A stretch of DNA of 64,000 bases from positions 1 through 64,000 of the forward strand of contig DDLS01000062.1 in NCBI GenBank assembly GCA_002340255.1, given 5' to 3'. Both the position numbers and the translations under genes were made by a program. This DNA is from Cyanobacteria bacterium UBA2566. Lineage in GTDB: Bacteria; Cyanobacteriota; Cyanobacteriia; Cyanobacteriales; Desertifilaceae. A model generated the notes under the pieces. It worked only from the letters and a program-made list of their open reading frames with translations, did no database searches and was not told the origin of the DNA. Numbering within the stretch: the stretch's first letter is position 1; each line of letters starts with the position of its first letter. Positions 42,264-50,461 of the stretch are shown here, piece by piece.

Positions 42264-42291
42264 GTAGAGACAAGGTGTGCCTTGTCTCTAC
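42264..42291. repeat. GTAGAGACAAGG hairpin repeat
   Basis: GTAGAGACAAGG and CCTTGTCTCTAC pair perfectly around TGTG, 22 bases after the DUF302 stop. It is a known type of dispersed cyanobacterial hairpin and may double as a 3' structure of the mRNA. Confidence 0.7.
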
Positions 42292-42501
42292 AGCTTGTAA
42301 TTATAGCGCTGCGCGGTATGGTACTTACAAGTTATAGCGATTCTCTCTTCTATGGAGTACAGCTTGAAGCCTTAGAGCCTAAGTAATACAAGCTATCGCC
42401 ATTCGTGCCTATTCCCTATTCCCTATTCCCTATTCCCTAGCGCGCAGCGCTATAATTCAACGGACTTGATATCACCGTCACGACCAGTGATTTGTTGGAA
42501 G

Positions 42502-43260
42502 TTAAAAATTCTCTTTTATCCACATAAACATGACTTCGTCATTTGGACTCCATGATGCCAATGCATGGAAACCATCATTGCCGCGATTTTTATCAGGAAA
42601 CTCAGGAGTCGAATAGACCATAGATCCTTCATAAATCTTGGGTTCCCACCAATACGGGCCTTGTAGAAAAAAATTACTTTCCTCAGTTAATCCGGTTTTT
42701 GGCTCTAGACCTAAGTCTGACATCAATGAAAAAAATTGTTCTTCATCCAATTTTGCTTTCCAGAGCCATTCTGAGTCTATAAAAGATGCTTTATAATAGT
42801 ATTTTGAATCTTCAATCGGTGAGTTTTTTTTAACTGCTTTCTCCACATAATATAATTCTGGAATCCCGCTCCTTTTGGGTGGAAAATCCACTAACCTAGA
42901 AACTCCAAGAGACAAAGCCACCACCACAAAAGATATCCAGCAGATCTTAGCAATTCGGCTACGGGTAGTTGAGCAGAGTAAGTCGATTGGTGTCCGGAAT
43001 TTCGATCTGCCAACCAAGTTGTAGAGCACAATCGTGATGCCCGTCGTTACAAGAGGCCACCATAATACACCAGAGGGTGCAGCAACAATAAAAAAAGACC
43101 AGGGTTGTAGAAGAAGGGCAGGAAGAGATATAGAACCTATTGCCGCCCCTAAAAAAACATCTCTGTAGATTATTCCCATCAGGAAACCCAACTGAAAAAC
43201 AAATGCCGCCAAGTAATTGATCGCTAGCAGCAAAATTATTTTTCCCGCTATTTTTTTCAT
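42502..43260 (-). CDS. Hypothetical membrane protein
   Basis: 252 residues. Four hydrophobic segments (about 5-28, 33-55, 60-82 and 103-122) are followed by a long extra-membrane part with aromatic-rich motifs (PELYYVEKAVKK, YYYKASFIDSEWLWKAKLDEEQFF, FFLQGPYWWEPKIYEGS, HALASWSPNDEVMFMWIKENF). I do not recognise a family. The gene is AT-richer and less cyanobacterial in style than its neighbours, with few GATCGC sites, so recent acquisition is possible. It is isolated between repeat-filled intergenic regions. Confidence 0.7.
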   Translation of the reverse strand: MKKIAGKIILLLAINYLAAFVFQLGFLMGIIYRDVFLGAAIGSISLPALLLQPWSFFIVAAPSGVLWWPLVTTGITIVLYNLVGRSKFRTPIDLLCSTTRSRIAKICWISFVVVALSLGVSRLVDFPPKRSGIPELYYVEKAVKKNSPIEDSKYYYKASFIDSEWLWKAKLDEEQFFSLMSDLGLEPKTGLTEESNFFLQGPYWWEPKIYEGSMVYSTPEFPDKNRGNDGFHALASWSPNDEVMFMWIKENF

Positions 43261-43442
43261 TCCTTTCTTTTAACTATTGTTTCATCTAAAATAGTGCATT
43301 AGCTGCAATTCGTTGTAGGGGTTTAGCCCTAAAATGTTTGGAGCGCTAAAGTGCAATCACGGAGGAAATCTAATGCATGAGGGTATGGGTTTATTTCTCC
43401 CCCTCTCCCCTATTCCCTCACCTTCTGCAAGAAGTCTATGAC

Positions 43443-44054
43443 TCAACGACCACTATGCCCCCACAAGGCTAACCCACCGCCCCGTCCGCGAGCGGCAATC
43501 AAGTTATCTTGGACTAAAAAATAGTTGAAAAACGCCAGTTCGCGGATGGGCGCACCATAAAATCGGGCATTGCGATTTTCTCCGTTGCGAATCAGAGTAG
43601 AAAACAAGACTTTATCGAAGAACTTGATTTGCATGGTGGTAAAGTCAAAAGCTAGCAGGGAATTAGACTTTAACCGTTTAGCCGGCCCAAAAACCACTAG
43701 AGTAAACAAACCAATTTGAATCCGGTTCTCTACTTCCCCCGCTTCAAATTTCTCTCGATCGATACCTTCTAAATCAGCCAACGGACGATACACCAATTGA
43801 ATCGGAATCAATCGCAGTAAGGTCTGCGCTAACCTCATCTGCGTTAAATTGAGCGATCGCCCCTGTTTTTCCCCCGCGATCCAACATAAGCGCCAAGCTC
43901 CGCTCAGTTGCTCGAAGCCATAGGGCATTTTCTCCCTTTTCGCCAACTTTTCCCAAGCTAACAGTTCCTCCACTACTTCCCCCGCAGGAGGAGCCACCAC
44001 TTGGGGATTAAACATAGATGCTACTGTTTGTTCCAATACCGCCAAATTCGCCAT
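43443..44054 (-). CDS. PAP/fibrillin family (plastid-lipid-associated) protein
   Basis: 203 residues from the ATG at 44052-44054, chosen because GGTGA lies five bases upstream; another ATG at 44058-44060 is possible and a much longer frame is not believable. YGFEQLSGAWRLCWIAGEKQ near residues 47-65 is the fibrillin lipocalin-like start, and the end (IRELAFFNYFLVQDNLIAARGRGGGLALW) closes the barrel. Family members bind lipids or pigments at thylakoids. It is divergent from cry-DASH with repeats between them. Confidence 0.78.
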   Translation of the reverse strand: MANLAVLEQTVASMFNPQVVAPPAGEVVEELLAWEKLAKREKMPYGFEQLSGAWRLCWIAGEKQGRSLNLTQMRLAQTLLRLIPIQLVYRPLADLEGIDREKFEAGEVENRIQIGLFTLVVFGPAKRLKSNSLLAFDFTTMQIKFFDKVLFSTLIRNGENRNARFYGAPIRELAFFNYFLVQDNLIAARGRGGGLALWGHSGR

Positions 44055-44158
44055 GTTCATCACCCGGTTTATCAATCCAATCTTATAAAGCCTTTCTCTT
44101 TTATGGCAAACTGAAGAAAAGCCTGCTAAATCAATCGATCCATCCCCTAGGCAAATAT

Positions 44159-44262
44159 AGCGCTTCGCGCTAGGGAATAGGAAATAGGGAATAGGGAATA
44201 GGGTTGTGGTACATGGCTTTGAGCCTTTGAGGCTGTACACCATAACAGCGCTTCGCGCTGTA
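44159..44262. repeat. AGCGCTTCGCGCT short palindromes flanking an 80-bp segment
   Basis: AGCGCTTCGCGCT occurs at about 44160 and again at about 44249, with a CCCTATT-type array and a small imperfect palindrome (GTACATGGCTTTGAGCC...GGCTGTACACC) between them. Versions of the same short palindrome are near 31632, 32331, 42304, 42438 and 48314. Confidence 0.65.
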
Positions 44263-44285
44263 TCACCAGGAGATCTCGTAGACTG

Positions 44286-45755
44286 ATGAGCCAAAAACCA
44301 ATCCTTCTTTGGTATCGTAACGATCTACGATCGCACGATCATGAACCCCTAAACCAAGCCCTGAAAACCGGCGCTGTGGTGATTCCTGTCTATTGTTTTG
44401 ACTCTCGTTGGTTACAGAACACGTCTTTTGGGTTTCCCAAGATGGGGGTTTTTCGAGCTAAGTTTCTCCTGGAAAGTGTTGCTAATTTGCGCCAAACCTT
44501 AAGAGATCTAGGGAGCGATCTGATTATCCGTCAAGGCTTACCGGAAAACATAATTGCCCAGTTAGCTATAACCCTAAACATCAGTGCCCTTTATTATCAT
44601 CAGGAAGTCACGGCAGAAGAAAAATTAGTAGAAACTCAACTCAATAAAGCCTTAAGTCAACATCAGATTAGTACCCAGGGCTTTTGGGGGTCTACATTGT
44701 ATCACCCTCAAGACTTACCTTGGGCGATCGCCGATATCCCCGAAGCCTTTACCCCCTATCGGAAACCCGTTGAAAAAAGCTCTAGGGTACGTCCTACCCT
44801 TCCGACTCCTGATGCTCTTCCACCCTTACCGAATTCCCTGAACGTCGATCGGGGAACTCTCCCCAGCCTAGAAGAATGGGGACTCGAACACCCCCGCTCC
44901 GATCCACGAGCCGTTTTATTTTTCAGGGGTGGAGAAAAAGCCGGACTACAACGGATACAAGATTATATTTGGCAGGGCAATCATTTAGAACATTATAAAA
45001 AAACTCGCAATCAAATGTTAGGGGCAGATGGCTCTTCTAAATTTTCTCCCTGGTTAACCTTCGGTTGTCTATCTCCTCGTTTGATTTATGAAGAAGTGCA
45101 AAACTATGAATCGGAACGAATCAAAAATGAATCCACTTATTGGCTGATTTTTGAACTCATGTGGCGCGATTATTTTCGCTTCATTTGTGCTAAACATGGG
45201 AATAAAATTTTTTACGCCTCTGGACTGCAAGGATTATCTTTACCCTGGAAACAGGATTGGAAACAATTTGAGCGCTGGCAACAGGGAATTACAGGATTTC
45301 CTTTAGTGGATGCCAATATGAGAGAACTATCCACCACTGGGTTTATGTCGAATCGAGGTCGGCAAAATGTTGCCAGTTTTCTGACCAAAAATTTGGGTAT
45401 GGATTGGCGTATGGGGGCGGAATGGTTTGAATCGTGTTTAATCGATTATGACCCCTGTAGCAATTGGGGAAATTGGAATTATTTGGCGGGAGTTGGCAAT
45501 GATGGGCGCGGATTCCGCTATTTTAATATTGCTAAACAATCTCAAGAGTATGACCCTAAAGGACAATATGTCAAGCATTGGTTGCCTGAATTAGCCCATG
45601 TTCCACCGACTAAAATTCATCAACCTTGGAAGTTGTTAGCAGTGGAACAAAAACGGTTTGGCGTGCAGATGGGGGTGGATTATCCTTTACCGATGGTCGA
45701 TTTAAGTGAATCGATGCAAATGAATCGCCATATTTATGAGATTACTAAATCTTAG
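44286..45755 (+). CDS. cry: DASH family cryptochrome / photolyase
   Basis: 489 residues. The N-terminal alpha/beta domain (ILLWYRNDLRSHDHEPLNQAL) and the helical FAD-binding domain are complete. GGEKAGLQRIQDYIWQGNHLEHYKKTRNQMLG, SSKFSPWLTFGCLSPRLI, ELMWRDYFRF, GITGFPLVDANMREL and the segment WRMGAEWFESCLIDYDPCSNWGNWNYLAGVGNDGRG are the hallmarks of DASH proteins. They repair cyclobutane dimers mainly in single-stranded DNA and may sense blue light. A CofH gene elsewhere in the window could supply the 8-HDF antenna used by some photolyases, although DASH proteins usually use MTHF. Confidence 0.95.
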   Translation: MSQKPILLWYRNDLRSHDHEPLNQALKTGAVVIPVYCFDSRWLQNTSFGFPKMGVFRAKFLLESVANLRQTLRDLGSDLIIRQGLPENIIAQLAITLNISALYYHQEVTAEEKLVETQLNKALSQHQISTQGFWGSTLYHPQDLPWAIADIPEAFTPYRKPVEKSSRVRPTLPTPDALPPLPNSLNVDRGTLPSLEEWGLEHPRSDPRAVLFFRGGEKAGLQRIQDYIWQGNHLEHYKKTRNQMLGADGSSKFSPWLTFGCLSPRLIYEEVQNYESERIKNESTYWLIFELMWRDYFRFICAKHGNKIFYASGLQGLSLPWKQDWKQFERWQQGITGFPLVDANMRELSTTGFMSNRGRQNVASFLTKNLGMDWRMGAEWFESCLIDYDPCSNWGNWNYLAGVGNDGRGFRYFNIAKQSQEYDPKGQYVKHWLPELAHVPPTKIHQPWKLLAVEQKRFGVQMGVDYPLPMVDLSESMQMNRHIYEITKS

Positions 45756-46109
45756 GGAATAGGGAGTAATAGAATTGCCTTCATCTGCGTGTCTGGAGTT
45801 GCCCGCGTCTGGAGCGTCCCCCTATCCCCGTATCAACCCTTACTCAAGATAGTGGAGAGTATATCTTTCATAAATCTTTGATTAAAAACCCGTATTTCTA
45901 CAGGATAAATTAATTACATGATAGAATCCCCCTATACGCTTCAAGTTTCTTTCAACCTCAATTCAGTATTATCGACAATTTACGGAAATGAATGATTTAA
46001 ATTATTCTGAGAGATACGTGTGCTTCTAAAGGATATCATCCCGCTCCTCATGAGATGGTGATATCAAAAAAGACAAACAACAACAGACAGAGTTTTAGCA
46101 GAATTAATC
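45756..46109. other. Intergenic region upstream of the second PEP-CTERM gene
   Basis: About 350 bases, AT-rich, with no gene. It probably contains the promoter and a long leader of the PEP-CTERM gene. GATATCATCCCGC...GAGATGGTGATATC near 46032-46067 is a rough inverted pair. No recognised riboswitch. Confidence 0.5.
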
Positions 46110-47720
46110 ATGACCTACAAGACAACAACTCAGTTCCTCGGAACATTAACGACTCTCGGTTTAGCCACACTCTTTACCTCCCCTGCACAAGCAGCCTCTT
46201 TAGGAGGAACGTTTAGCGTTTTCCTCGATTGTAATAATGATGGCATGGCCCACCAGAGAAACCAAAACATCAATGGTTGGCAATTCACCCAAGATGCAGT
46301 TGGAGATAATACAGACGGCCCGCTATACGACATGCGAGGAATGGCTACTACGGTAACCAACGATGGTAAAGTCGTTGTGGTGATGACTGGGAATACAAGT
46401 ATTAATGGAGAAGGACGCGATCGCAGCAGCAACGCGATCGCCTGGGGTGACCTCTTCTTCACTTCTGGTAAGAAAACCTTTGAAGAAGCTCAAAACTCCG
46501 GTAAGCTCTTTGCGATTAACTTCTCCCAAGCCAATGATTCTAATGCTCCTGGAGTCGGTGTTTACAATAGTGTGACCGCTCAAGGGGTGGGGATGCACAA
46601 CTTTGGTCACCGCACCTATGGTAACTACATGGATTTGGTGGACACTAATGTAAGCAACTTCTTTGGAGATATCCAATCCGATGAACTGGGTGGGAACAAC
46701 CCCTACTACAACCTCACTGGGCCAGGATACAATGTGATGGCTCAAGGAACTCGCGCCTACAATGATGGATTTTCCTTTGTTGACAGCACTCGTTTGAGTG
46801 ATTTAGGATTTGATGCTTCTGGATTTGATCGTGCAGGAGAACACCTGATTGCCTTTGAATTCAATCTCAAGGCTTTAACTCAACCGCTCCCCCTAGATGA
46901 GCAAGCCGAACAACTAGGTGTGGAATGGATTTGGGATGATGATTTCCAGACCATCAATGATGAGTATAATCGTCTCCAGGCTGAACAAAAGCGGATCTGG
47001 AATGAAGAAATTAAAGACCATTGGAACGAGAACAAAGAGATTCGGAAAGGAACTCCTGGTTTCAATGAAATCTGGGCTAATCGACAAGCAGCTTTAAACG
47101 TCAGAAATGCAGCGAATAAAATTCAAAAGCAGGTTAAGTTTATCACTAAAACAGAAGGGCAGATTGCCGAGTTGAATGAGAGAGAAGCCAACGATCCCAC
47201 CTGGAACACCAAAGACGAGAAATACCGCAAGTTCCTCCAGGATGAGATTAAGAACGCCAACAAGGAAATCCAGAAGATTGAGAATAAGCACGGAACTGAG
47301 GCTTTAGCCACAGCTCAGGATGACTGGAAAACGGCAAACCGCGCTTATGACAACCTGATTAATCAAATCCGTGCAGATAACCCTAGATATGTAGACAATG
47401 AAGAAGCGATCGTAGAACCGACAGCACGTCGCAAAACAGCGATCGCTCAACGCAATGTGCAAAAACAAAAGCGTAAAGATTTAGAGCGGGAGATTCAAGA
47501 CATTCTTGCCAATACGCGCCAAGAGGTTGTTGCACAAGCTGAAGCGAAAGAACAGGCTTTGGAGGAAAAATATGGAGTACGGACTTCAGCGAGCGATCGC
47601 ACAGCTACTAACCTCTCTGAGTTTGAAGAACCCGTTGACGTACCCGAACCCTCTGCTCTAGCTGGTTTAATGTTACTCGGTTTGGGTGCTACTCAACTGC
47701 GTAGAAAGAATAATGGCTAA
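46110..47720 (+). CDS. PEP-CTERM surface protein with long charged helical insertion
   Basis: 536 residues. A signal peptide (about 1-28, ending PAQAA) and a C-terminal sorting signal (VPEPSALAGLMLLGLGATQLRRKNNG) mark exosortase-dependent export. The first 240 residues are a paralogue of the 12689-13633 protein (YDMRGMATTVTNDGK, AIAWGDLFFTSGK, FSQANDSN). A DCNNDGMA motif sits near the mature N-terminus, whereas the paralogue has ECTNDGMA near its C-terminus. Residues about 262-500 form a highly charged, Glu/Lys/Arg/Asn-rich helical region, probably a coiled coil, that the paralogue lacks. Probable extracellular or matrix protein. Confidence 0.88.
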   Translation: MTYKTTTQFLGTLTTLGLATLFTSPAQAASLGGTFSVFLDCNNDGMAHQRNQNINGWQFTQDAVGDNTDGPLYDMRGMATTVTNDGKVVVVMTGNTSINGEGRDRSSNAIAWGDLFFTSGKKTFEEAQNSGKLFAINFSQANDSNAPGVGVYNSVTAQGVGMHNFGHRTYGNYMDLVDTNVSNFFGDIQSDELGGNNPYYNLTGPGYNVMAQGTRAYNDGFSFVDSTRLSDLGFDASGFDRAGEHLIAFEFNLKALTQPLPLDEQAEQLGVEWIWDDDFQTINDEYNRLQAEQKRIWNEEIKDHWNENKEIRKGTPGFNEIWANRQAALNVRNAANKIQKQVKFITKTEGQIAELNEREANDPTWNTKDEKYRKFLQDEIKNANKEIQKIENKHGTEALATAQDDWKTANRAYDNLINQIRADNPRYVDNEEAIVEPTARRKTAIAQRNVQKQKRKDLEREIQDILANTRQEVVAQAEAKEQALEEKYGVRTSASDRTATNLSEFEEPVDVPEPSALAGLMLLGLGATQLRRKNNG

Positions 47721-47753
47721 GGAGTCAGGTGTGGGGAGTCGGAAGGAATTTCC

Positions 47754-48383
47754 TCATCCCCTTACCTCTCTATCTCTCTTATAGGGGGTGTAGCTATAGT
47801 ATTTAGGTCGAGAATCGAGGCGAATATGGAGCCAGGGAACCCCCATGCCAGCAGTATTTAACCAAATGGGGGAAACTGGCGATCGCGTCAATTGAGCCAC
47901 CATTTCTCTACCTATAGTTGCCCATAATTCCTGCTGTTGAGACTCTGGAGCCTCCCGCACAAAGGAAGCGAAATGAACATAACTCGAGTCCGAGACAATG
48001 GGACAAGGCACAATTAAACGGGCATCCCTGCTCAAATTGGGAAAACTAACCACTGTTTCCCCAACAGAGACTGAATCAAAATAGGTCTTAAAGGCATCCG
48101 GATCGGGAGAACGACATAAACTCGGTTGATTAATCAGCACATATTCAAAGATGCGATCCAGAGTTTGGGAAGTACAAGGAGGCGTTTCCCAGCGAAAGGC
48201 AGAAAAGCAACAATCAGCAAGTATGCGATTGTAAAATAAGCGAAAATTACGGTTATCTTGCCAAAGTTGAAAGACTTCTTGAACGTGCAGATAATCCTTG
48301 CCGGTACGGATACAGCGCTTCGCGCTGTCATGAAGTACGCAATCAGCCCGCCATCGCTGGAACTGCTGGATTGATGTTGTACC
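47754..48383 (-). pseudogene. DUF6940 family gene, 5' end broken
   Basis: An open stretch of 209 codons encodes a recognisable DUF6940-like protein: VFQLWQDNRNFRLFYNRILAD, FSAFRWETPP, FPNLSRDARLIVPCP and the end LNTAGMGVPWLHIRLDSRPKYYSYTPY. No ATG, GTG or TTG occurs in frame before the conserved part, and the frame is closed upstream by TGA at 48384-48386. A copy of the AGCGCTTCGCGCT short palindrome lies within the frame (48314-48330). The first start codon, a GTG at 48138-48140, is deep in the domain. I read it as a disrupted gene; an unusual start or sequencing error are alternatives. Confidence 0.72.
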
Positions 48384-48487
48384 TCATAGCAGAGGAAAGT
48401 GCTGTATAATATTGGACAATCCGACCCACTGGTATTTCCTTAGATTCAATTTCCCATATTATGCGATTCTCTCATTAAGTTACTTGT

Positions 48488-49237
48488 TTAGAGGATTTGA
48501 TGAATACTCTCAACAACTTGTTCAATAAAATCAACTGCATCATTAACCGTTATTGCATCAATCGGCCAACGATTACCGATCCCAAAACTCGGATCGATAT
48601 CTGCTTCATGGGCAATTTTATTGCGTCGATCCACAATTAAGCTGAGTTGTTGTTTAACATCTTTTGCCGATCGCCCTAATTTAACTGAAACCTCATCCCA
48701 TAGCTTTTTATCTGAAATTAGTCTAATCGCATCCGCAATCTTTTCCGATTGCTGATAACTTTGGTAACTGAGTTTCTGGCGAATTTCATCTTCTAGCCAA
48801 GAACTACTATTCAGTTTGTTGACAAGAGTATTCGATAGTATAGGAAGTAAGGATGATACGGTATGAGATTGCTGCAAAAATGATGAACCTTGACTTTGCT
48901 GGATTTCATTCTCTAACCAAGATGCAATATCATTGATGATTAATCGTTCTTGTCTTGCCCTGCCCAAGGATACCTGAAACCGTGAAAAGGTAGACTGGGA
49001 AGTATTCGGTGGGACTTGTGGCTCAGCACGTTGCCCTTGATGAATCTGTATCATGCCTAGGGTGACCACTTCATGAATATAATAGTCTAAAGCACTCACT
49101 GTCAACACTAAGGCAGCTCTCAAAATATCGGATAAATCTAGAGCAGCAGTGGATTGAGCGCTAACAGAATTATGAAGGGCAATCAAATCTCGAACACGAG
49201 CAATGCTAATCCGGAATTGATCAAGAGCTGATTGCAT
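48488..49237 (-). CDS. HEPN-domain protein, putative RNase toxin/effector
   Basis: 249 residues, helical. The HEPN catalytic signature Rx4H is in DRRNKIAHEAD (R205...H210), followed by IDPSFGIGNRWPIDAITVNDAVDFIEQVV, the form seen in the RiboL-PSP / MAE-type HEPN families of cyanobacteria. A middle region (about 75-150) has repeated WLEDEIQ/WLENEIRQ helices. HEPN proteins of this kind act as metal-independent RNases in toxin-antitoxin and phage-defence systems. It overlaps the 3' end of the ParA-type gene by 17 bases, so translation is coupled. A non-catalytic scaffold role is the alternative. Confidence 0.82.
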   Translation of the reverse strand: MQSALDQFRISIARVRDLIALHNSVSAQSTAALDLSDILRAALVLTVSALDYYIHEVVTLGMIQIHQGQRAEPQVPPNTSQSTFSRFQVSLGRARQERLIINDIASWLENEIQQSQGSSFLQQSHTVSSLLPILSNTLVNKLNSSSWLEDEIRQKLSYQSYQQSEKIADAIRLISDKKLWDEVSVKLGRSAKDVKQQLSLIVDRRNKIAHEADIDPSFGIGNRWPIDAITVNDAVDFIEQVVESIHQIL

Positions 49238-50285
49238 GGACAGAAGAAGTACGAGTAATAATTTGATCGGCTAATTCAGAAAAAATCGCCTTAAATTGAG
49301 CCTGTTTTTCTTTAGCTTGTCCCACAACCTTTCCATACCAGCGAGCAGATTTTAGCTGTTCCTCTGTTAAGGCATAAACCGGTTTCTGGTGTTCTTGAGA
49401 TAAGGCAATCAAACTATTAAAATCCGGTATTTTTGTCAGTATGAAGTCGTGTGATTTGTTATTTATTTTTCCTGAATCGATCATATGATTATAGTCTAAA
49501 ACTGGAATCATTTTTTCGGAAACACTTTGTTCTATTTTTTCGATCCAGGTTTGAAAAGCGGCTGTTTCCTTACCTCTAATAATCCGATAGTTTTGCACAA
49601 TAATTCCTAAAAATTTCAGCTTCACTTCTGGAAATGGATAAACAGCTTCTTTGAGAACAGGAAGAGAGCTTGCAGTCTTAGCCCAACTATACCATTTAGG
49701 TAAAACCTTAGCTAATGAATCAATCGCCATGACGGAAAAGAAATCGGCTGTTGTCGGAATAATAAAAAAATCGCTAGTCATGAGTAGGTTCTGATTGATC
49801 GATCCTAAACTGGGACTCATGTCAATCAAAATGTAATCAGCTTGATACTTTTCTGCGGTCTTGTTTAATAACTCTGTAATCGATCCGGGTAAATTTTTTA
49901 GAGCTTGAATTGAACCACTTAGCTCTTGGGCAATACCTAACGTTACTTCATATTCAGCCAAGCCAACATGACCGGGTAATAAAAATAATCTTTCTCGATC
50001 TTTCACTGTAATACAATCGACCGCTTCAATCGGTTTAGGTTGGGATTCAAAAGCGGGGGCTAAAGCAGTTTTTATATTTGAATCGGTTTGGTAAATAGCG
50101 GCAATTCTCTCTTGATCGTCTTCGGTTTCTTCTCCCAAAACCATACCGGTCAAGTTACATTGGGGATCGGTATCGACAAGGATTACAGTTTTCCCTTTCT
50201 CAGCCAGCATCCAACCTAGATTAAATGTGGTGGTGGTTTTGCTGACTCCACCTTTATGATTAAAGAGAGCGATTTTTTGAACCAT
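49221..50285 (-). CDS. ParA/Soj-type ATPase (AAA), partner of a HEPN protein
   Basis: 354 residues. The deviant Walker A HKGGVSKTTTT (10-20) with the signature Lys11, the VDTDPQCN loop (38-45) and the Walker B-like LIDMSPSLGSINQNLL (near 150-165) define the ParA/MinD family. The sequence is full length, with an extra C-terminal segment ending ALTEEQLKSARW...KAIFSELADQI. There is no parB or parS nearby and the gene is on what looks like chromosome, so plasmid partition is unlikely. The overlapping HEPN gene downstream suggests an ATPase-controlled RNase module. It lies 176 bases from divergently transcribed rsmB. Confidence 0.9.
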   Translation of the reverse strand: MVQKIALFNHKGGVSKTTTTFNLGWMLAEKGKTVILVDTDPQCNLTGMVLGEETEDDQERIAAIYQTDSNIKTALAPAFESQPKPIEAVDCITVKDRERLFLLPGHVGLAEYEVTLGIAQELSGSIQALKNLPGSITELLNKTAEKYQADYILIDMSPSLGSINQNLLMTSDFFIIPTTADFFSVMAIDSLAKVLPKWYSWAKTASSLPVLKEAVYPFPEVKLKFLGIIVQNYRIIRGKETAAFQTWIEKIEQSVSEKMIPVLDYNHMIDSGKINNKSHDFILTKIPDFNSLIALSQEHQKPVYALTEEQLKSARWYGKVVGQAKEKQAQFKAIFSELADQIITRTSSVHAISS

Positions 50286-50461
50286 TCTATTCAGTCTATT
50301 TTGAGGGACAAAAATTGAGAATATACAATATTATTATAGCTTTTGTGAGAAACTAGAATTCCAACTCTTGTAAGCTTAAGATTTTCTTGTTTTTTGAAAA
50401 AAAGCTTTCCTGCGATCGCCCCAACCCTTATCATTAACGGGTCGGTCTAGAAAAAATTGAC

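Noticed and set aside
46880..47311. Several minus-strand frames inside the second PEP-CTERM gene
   Set aside because: They are shadows of the charged helical region, whose codon use favours long open frames on the opposite strand.
49221..50285. Plasmid partition locus
   Set aside because: ParA-type gene lacks parB and parS-like repeats, and neighbours are chromosomal housekeeping genes.
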